Below are positions 14,901 to 18,019 of a stretch of 18,019 nt of DNA, in pieces; position 1 is the first letter of the stretch, and each line of letters starts with the position of its first letter. Below the pieces are notes generated by a model. The model was not told where the DNA came from. It searched no databases and worked only from the letters and a program-made list of their open reading frames with translations. This stretch comes from an uncultured Micromonospora sp. (GTDB taxonomy: Bacteria; Actinomycetota; Actinomycetes; Mycobacteriales; Micromonosporaceae). The stretch is from assembly GCA_937951935.1 (NCBI GenBank), contig CALGAM010000233.1, positions 1 through 18,019 on the forward strand, given 5' to 3'. The translations under genes and the position numbers were made by a program.

Positions 14901-15067
14901 CCCGCCCGTCCCGACACCCGGGCACCCCTCGGGCCGGCGGGTGGCGGTGGTTCGCCCGCCCGGGGGGTGGCGGGTGGCGGGGTGAGGCGGCCTCCGGGTT
15001 CCCGGTCGTCGGGAAACCGGGCGTCCGCCCTGCGGTCTGTGCACGGCGAGTGGTGGGGAATTTCCGC

Positions 15068-15073
15068 TAGGGT
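15068..15073 (+). promoter_or_regulatory. -10 box (TAGGGT) of the DUF402 gene, leaderless configuration
   Basis: TAGGGT is followed by GCGGGC (6 nt) and then the ATG at 15080. Confidence 0.65.
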
Positions 15074-15079
15074 GCGGGC

Positions 15080-15583
15080 ATGCCGAGCGACATGGTCCGG
15101 GTCGTCTACCGGAAGTACGACGGCACCCTGCACCGGGACTACCCCGCCCGCAGGCTGACGGAGGACGACCTCGGGGTCTGGCTCGGCGTGACCGCCGGAA
15201 CCCACTCCGTCTACCACGGCCGGCCGTCCGTGGAACAGATCCCGTTCGTGCTGCTCGTGCCGCACGCGGCCTGGTGGACGACGATGTTCAACCCGCCGCC
15301 CCGGACCAGCGAGGTCTACTGTGACATCGCCAGTCCGGCCCGCTGGGACGGGGAGACGGTGCACCTGATCGATCTCGATCTGGACGTGGTACGCCGCCGT
15401 GGCACCGAGGTGGTCGAACTGCGGGACGAGGACGAGTTCGCCGAGCACCGGGTCCGGTTCGGCTACCCGGACGAGCTGGTGGCCGAGGCCCGGGCGGCGG
15501 CGGCGTATCTGTACGGCGCGCTCGGGGACGGCACCGAGCCGTTCGCGTCGGCGTACCGGAAGTGGTTGGCCCTCGTGGTGTGA
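15080..15583 (+). CDS. DUF402 domain protein (FomD/NtdP-like nucleotide hydrolase fold)
   Basis: This 167-residue soluble protein covers a whole DUF402 domain. Conserved features visible are the aromatic-rich strand HAAWWTTMFNPP (62-73) and VYCDIASPARWDG (79-91). The acidic metal-binding stretch IDLDLDVVRRRG (97-108) follows, with VELRDEDEFAEH (112-123) and a C-terminal helix. Characterised relatives are FomD (hydrolyses a cytidylyl intermediate in fosfomycin synthesis) and the staphylococcal nucleoside tri/diphosphatase. A metal-dependent nucleotide phosphohydrolase is therefore plausible, but the true substrate is unknown. There is no fosfomycin cluster here. It is divergent from dinG, convergent with the flavohemoglobin gene, and probably monocistronic and leaderless. 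Confidence 0.88.
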   Translation: MPSDMVRVVYRKYDGTLHRDYPARRLTEDDLGVWLGVTAGTHSVYHGRPSVEQIPFVLLVPHAAWWTTMFNPPPRTSEVYCDIASPARWDGETVHLIDLDLDVVRRRGTEVVELRDEDEFAEHRVRFGYPDELVAEARAAAAYLYGALGDGTEPFASAYRKWLALVV

Positions 15584-15623
15584 GCCCGTCTCCTCGGGCG
15601 CGCCACGCCGGTCCGGCACCGGG

Positions 15624-15643
15624 GCCGCGCACGGCCGCGCGGC
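15624..15643. terminator. Hairpin between convergent DUF402 and flavohemoglobin genes
   Basis: GCCGCGC (15624-15630) and GCGCGGC (15637-15643) form a perfect 7-bp stem with a 6-nt loop in the 75-bp convergent gap. Confidence 0.55.
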
Positions 15644-15658
15644 GTCACCCGGAAGGAC

Positions 15659-16909
15659 TCACTGCGGGTCGTACCGGATGTGGTCCGGCTGGACGCCGAG
15701 GTCGACCAGACGGTGGACCAGTTGCGTGACCATGGCCGACGGGCCGGCGAGGTAGGCCTCGTGTCCGGTCCATCCGCCGTAGCGGGTCACGACGTCCACC
15801 ACCGTGCCGGGCTCGTACGGGCCGGCGTCGCCGTCGGAGACCGCCAGCACCAGGCGGAGCCACGGGAAACGGTCCGCGAACGAACGGAGCGACTCAAGGT
15901 CGTACAGGTCGTCGCGGGTGCGGGCGCCGAAGAACAACCAGGTCGTCGGTGGACTGGTGCGCTGGGCCAGCTCACCCAGCAGCGCGCGGATCGTGGCCAG
16001 CCCGGTGCCGCCGGCGACCAGCAGCACGCGGCCGCCCGCGACGGTCGAAAGCGTCGTGCCGCCGCGCGCCGGCCCGATGCGCAGCACGTCACCCACGACG
16101 GTCTGGTGCACCAGGACGTCGCTGAGCCGGCCGGCGCCGGTTGCCCGCACGTGGAACTCCAGCACCCCGCTGCCGTCGGGCGGGTTGGCCATGGAGTACG
16201 ACCGCCAGGTGTGTGGCAGTCGCGCCGACTCGACCGTGGCGTACTGCCCGGCCCGGTAGGCGTACGGCTCGGCGGTGCGGACCCACAGCACCGCCAGGTC
16301 GGGACCGCGCAGCTCGTGGCGGATCACGGTGCCCCTGACGTACGGCGGTGCGGAGAGCTCGCGATCGGCGGCGTTGCTCATCACGGCGGCCAGGAAGTGG
16401 TACGCCCGTGACCAGGCGCCGTCGTACTCGGGGCGCCACCCGGCGCCGGCGCGGATCCGCAGCGCCTCCATCAGGGCCGTACCGAACGGCTGGTAGTGGC
16501 TGGCGCGTACGCCGAGCGTGCGGTGTGCCCGGCCGAGCTCCTCGAAGATCGGCACGATGGTCTCCGGCTGGTCCAGCCCGTCGATGAGCTGCCGCATGGA
16601 CCAGGCGAACCGGTCGCGTTGGGTCGCGAGCGAGTCGGGGAACAGCGACCTGAGGTGCGCACCGTCCCGGAACAGCGCCGTGTACAGGTGCGTCAGCGTG
16701 TCGGTGAGCGGCTCCAGCAACGCGAGGCTCTCCCGCAGCAGCCGCTGGTCCTCCACCCGTTCCGGCCAGGCCGCCAGCAGCGTCCTGACGGACGCCTCCT
16801 GCCCGTCGGGCGTCGGGCCGTCTCCGCGCATCCGGCGCCGCAACACGATGGAGTGGTGCAGCCCGAGCAGGTCGTGGTAGCCGTGCGTCGGGCTCTTGCT
16901 CGTCGTCAC
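15659..16909 (-). CDS. Flavohemoglobin-type protein (globin plus FAD/NAD(P)H reductase)
   Basis: This 416-residue fusion has a globin domain at about 48-182 and an FNR-like reductase at about 190-412, the layout of nitric oxide dioxygenases. In the globin I place Tyr-B10 at Y76 (HLYTALF), Phe-CD1 at F90 (SLFPD), Gln-E7 at Q97 and proximal His-F8 at H129 (GRAHRTLGV). The reductase has the FAD motif RSYSMANPP (236-244), the NAD(P) loop VAGGTGLATI (298-307) and YLAGPSAMV (386-394). Two oddities stand out: an extra N-terminus of about 46 residues with no domain, and a C-terminus ending IRYDPQ. That end stops before the usual final aromatic/FGP segment of Hmp. The start is GTG 16909, 8 nt after TAGCAT. 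It probably detoxifies NO. Confidence 0.88.
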   Translation of the reverse strand: MTTSKSPTHGYHDLLGLHHSIVLRRRMRGDGPTPDGQEASVRTLLAAWPERVEDQRLLRESLALLEPLTDTLTHLYTALFRDGAHLRSLFPDSLATQRDRFAWSMRQLIDGLDQPETIVPIFEELGRAHRTLGVRASHYQPFGTALMEALRIRAGAGWRPEYDGAWSRAYHFLAAVMSNAADRELSAPPYVRGTVIRHELRGPDLAVLWVRTAEPYAYRAGQYATVESARLPHTWRSYSMANPPDGSGVLEFHVRATGAGRLSDVLVHQTVVGDVLRIGPARGGTTLSTVAGGRVLLVAGGTGLATIRALLGELAQRTSPPTTWLFFGARTRDDLYDLESLRSFADRFPWLRLVLAVSDGDAGPYEPGTVVDVVTRYGGWTGHEAYLAGPSAMVTQLVHRLVDLGVQPDHIRYDPQ

Positions 16910-16917
16910 AGCGGGGC

Positions 16918-16923
16918 ATGCTA
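16918..16923 (-). promoter_or_regulatory. -10 box (TAGCAT) of the flavohemoglobin gene, leaderless configuration
   Basis: The minus-strand TAGCAT is followed by GCCCCGCT (8 nt) and then the GTG at 16909. Confidence 0.6.
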
Positions 16924-17036
16924 GGCGCGCCCCGTCGGGGCCAGGCCGTCTGACCAGGGCGAATGTGCGATCTACCACCGCTTGTAGTAGTCGGGACGAA
17001 CGGCCCTTCCGGGATCGACAAGGCCCGTGTTAGCGT

Positions 17037-17051
17037 CTGCCGATTCGGCAG
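17037..17051. repeat. 15-nt palindrome CTGCCGA-T-TCGGCAG
   Basis: Perfect 7-bp arms flank a single central base, just after a TAGCGT hexamer (17031-17036) and just before an AT-rich pocket. It could be an operator for a dimeric regulator; the partner is unknown. Confidence 0.5.
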
Positions 17052-17324
17052 TGTTGCGGCATATTTTCTATTACGGACATCATGGGGCGTACGGGTACCG
17101 TCGCGCGGGCTGGCCGGAGCGGCCCTCACGCCGTCCCCGCGGCGGTCGCGGCACCCGTTCGCGGCCCGGGGTGCTCCGGAGACGGCGGCCCGACCGGGTC
17201 GAGGGCGGGGTGAAACCCGCGGAGACCGCGTCGGGAAGGGGAGGGCGCGGGTGTCGGAAGGGGTGACCCGGGTACCGACGATTCCCTGACCGATTGTTCC
17301 GATCCGGCGACGTACGCCCGGGGG

Positions 17325-17357
17325 CGAAGGTGAACGGAAGGTGAATGATAAATGAAA
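17325..17357. promoter_or_regulatory. PHO-box-like direct repeats upstream of the DUF47 gene
   Basis: Three consecutive 11-bp units (17325-17335, 17336-17346, 17347-17357) read on the minus strand GTTCACCTTCG, ATTCACCTTCC and the weaker TTTCATTTATC. The 11-nt period and TTCACC core match the PhoP-binding PHO box described in Streptomyces. Its place ahead of a phosphate-transport accessory gene supports this. The boxes face opposite to the gene. Confidence 0.65.
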
Positions 17358-17405
17358 CCAATCTGACCTGGGGTAGGCCGGGGAAAATCGGGACCCGAGG
17401 TTTCC

Positions 17406-17411
17406 TAGCAT
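17406..17411 (+). promoter_or_regulatory. -10 box (TAGCAT) of the DUF47 gene
   Basis: TAGCAT lies about 60 nt before the start codon, leaving a leader of about 54 nt with GAGG (17460-17463) 8 nt before GTG 17472. No clear -35 is present, consistent with an activator-dependent promoter. Confidence 0.5.
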
Positions 17412-17471
17412 CGTGCGGGGGCAGCCTCTTGCGGCCCGCCACCACTCCGCCGACGCAACGAGGTCCGTGCC

Positions 17472-18019
17472 GTGAAGTTCTCCCTCCGTCCCTCCGAGGG
17501 CGCCTTCTACGAGTTGTTCACCCGCGCCGCCCACAACCTCGTGCGCGGCACCGAACTCCTCAACGAACTGGCCCTGCCCGGGGTCGACGTCCAGTCGGTC
17601 AGCGAGCGGCTCACCGAGGTCGAGCACGAAAGCGACCAGATCACCCACGAGCTCTACAAGAAAATCAACTCGACCTTCGTCACCCCGTTCGACCGGGAGG
17701 ACATCTACCGGCTCGGCTCGCTGCTCGACGACGTCATGGACCACCTGGAGGCCGTCGGCAGCCTGCTCTACCTCTACGGGCTGACCAAGCTCCCGTCCCT
17801 GCCCCGGGAGATGCACGAGTTGGTGAACGTCCTCGACCAGCAGGCCAAGCTCACCGCGGAGGCGATGCCCCGGCTGAGGGTGATGAAGGATCTTGAGGAC
17901 TACTGGATCGAGTGCAACCGGCTGGAGAACGACGGCGACCAGGCGTACCGGATGCTGCTGGTCCGGCTCTTCTCCGGCGAGTACGACGCGCTCACGGTAC
18001 TGAAGATGAAGGAGGTCGC
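17472..18019 (+). CDS. DUF47 / PhoU-like protein, Pit phosphate transporter accessory (3' cut by window edge)
   Basis: The first 182 residues are visible; family members are usually about 205-210 long, so only a few codons are missing. It is an all-helical PhoU-like protein with metal-binding acidic motifs. EVEHESDQITHEL (49-61) is followed by the signature INSTFVTPFDREDIYRL (65-81). DDVMDHLEAV (86-95) comes next, and the mirrored second-half helix has RLENDGDQAYR (150-160). Such proteins are normally encoded next to the low-affinity phosphate transporter Pit and are thought to regulate it; a pit gene would be expected just beyond the window. The start is GTG 17472 with GAGG 8 nt upstream. 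The preceding PHO-box-like repeats suggest control by PhoR-PhoP. Confidence 0.92.
   Translation, partial: MKFSLRPSEGAFYELFTRAAHNLVRGTELLNELALPGVDVQSVSERLTEVEHESDQITHELYKKINSTFVTPFDREDIYRLGSLLDDVMDHLEAVGSLLYLYGLTKLPSLPREMHELVNVLDQQAKLTAEAMPRLRVMKDLEDYWIECNRLENDGDQAYRMLLVRLFSGEYDALTVLKMKEV

Larger units (their letters stand above)
16910..17471. other. 562-bp gene-free region between flavohemoglobin and DUF47 genes
   Basis: This is the longest stretch without a supported gene. It contains the flavohemoglobin -10 box, a 15-nt palindrome (17037-17051) and an AT-rich pocket (17060-17084). A GC-rich hairpin-prone section (17195-17280), three 11-bp repeats (17325-17357) and a -10 box (17406-17411) follow. 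Short open frames here show no homology I recognise and weak codon bias. Confidence 0.7.

Noticed and set aside
14961..15020. G-rich tract and hairpin upstream of dinG, attractive because DinG-type helicases unwind G-quadruplexes
   Set aside because: Only three G-runs of three or more are present, so a stable quadruplex is doubtful. The imperfect 11-bp hairpin (14994-15020) lies between divergent promoters with no sign of being transcribed.
16972..17067. Minus-strand open stretch ending RPDYYKRW then TAG, which looked like the tail of a protein
   Set aside because: It has no start codon, third-position G/C is clearly lower than in the real genes, and a stop lies only 32 codons upstream.
17051..17266. 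Short plus-strand frame beginning VLRHIFYYGHHGAYGYRR
   Set aside because: There is no Shine-Dalgarno, codon bias is mixed, the end is an Arg/Gly-rich low-complexity run, and I recognise no family.
17195..17290. Possible c-di-AMP (ydaO-type) riboswitch, prompted by two GGGGTGA motifs
   Set aside because: The rest of the consensus (preceding GGGGGA-type strand, GGTAGGG and the closing CAGCTAACC block) is missing, and the next gene is not a usual target.

Overview
The window is very GC-rich chromosomal DNA (about 70-75% by eye) with strong third-codon-position G/C. It has GTG and TTG starts, actinobacterial-type -10 boxes (TANNNT), a SAM-IV riboswitch and a PHO-box-like direct repeat. Together these point to a high-GC actinomycete. 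The gene content and style fit Micromonosporaceae (Micromonospora/Salinispora type), which is an inference from memory and not a database match. I see no IS element, prophage, CRISPR array, tRNA/rRNA gene or obvious biosynthetic cluster; this looks like core or soft-core chromosome.

Layout. 1-77: the last codons of a GroEL chaperonin, then a terminator hairpin. 264-1223 (-): a double-GNAT acetyltransferase. 1486-2623 (-): a two-gene, translationally coupled operon of a six-helix membrane protein and a small winged-helix regulator, ended by a perfect 14-bp hairpin and preceded by an AT-rich repeat-bearing operator/promoter. 2840-4651 (+): glycerol-3-phosphate dehydrogenase (glpD). 4778-6172 (-): a GlcD-type FAD-linked oxidase, convergent with glpD and separated from it by a perfect 17-bp bidirectional terminator. 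6369-7619 (+): an FUSC/aromatic-acid-exporter-type membrane protein. 7680-9077 (-): a SufS-like class V aminotransferase with a long N-terminal extension, controlled by a SAM-IV riboswitch (9121-9244). 9313-10773 (+): a PrsW-family intramembrane protease. 10934-11296 (-): a divergent GroES-fold protein. 11430-12713 (+): an AI-2E/PerM-type membrane protein. 12768-14888 (-): the Fe-S helicase DinG. 15080-15583 (+): a DUF402 (FomD/NtdP-like) protein. 15659-16909 (-): a flavohemoglobin. 16910-17471: a 562-bp gene-free stretch. 17472 to the end (+): a DUF47/PhoU-like protein, cut by the window edge and preceded by an 11-bp-periodic PHO-box-like element.

How it works together. Most genes are single transcription units arranged as divergent and convergent pairs, with GC hairpins between convergent neighbours. 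The clearest window-wide pattern is that eight genes have a TANNNT box ending only 6-8 nt before the start codon, with no Shine-Dalgarno, so they are probably leaderless. The genes with real leaders carry Shine-Dalgarno sequences. The strongest regulatory element is the SAM-IV aptamer, followed by a hairpin that would hide the ribosome binding site of the SufS-like gene. I did not find a convincing entirely new system. The best leads are the riboswitch plus extended enzyme, the roof-less GroES paralogue with a duplicated start region, and the unexplained 16.9-17.5 kb intergenic region.
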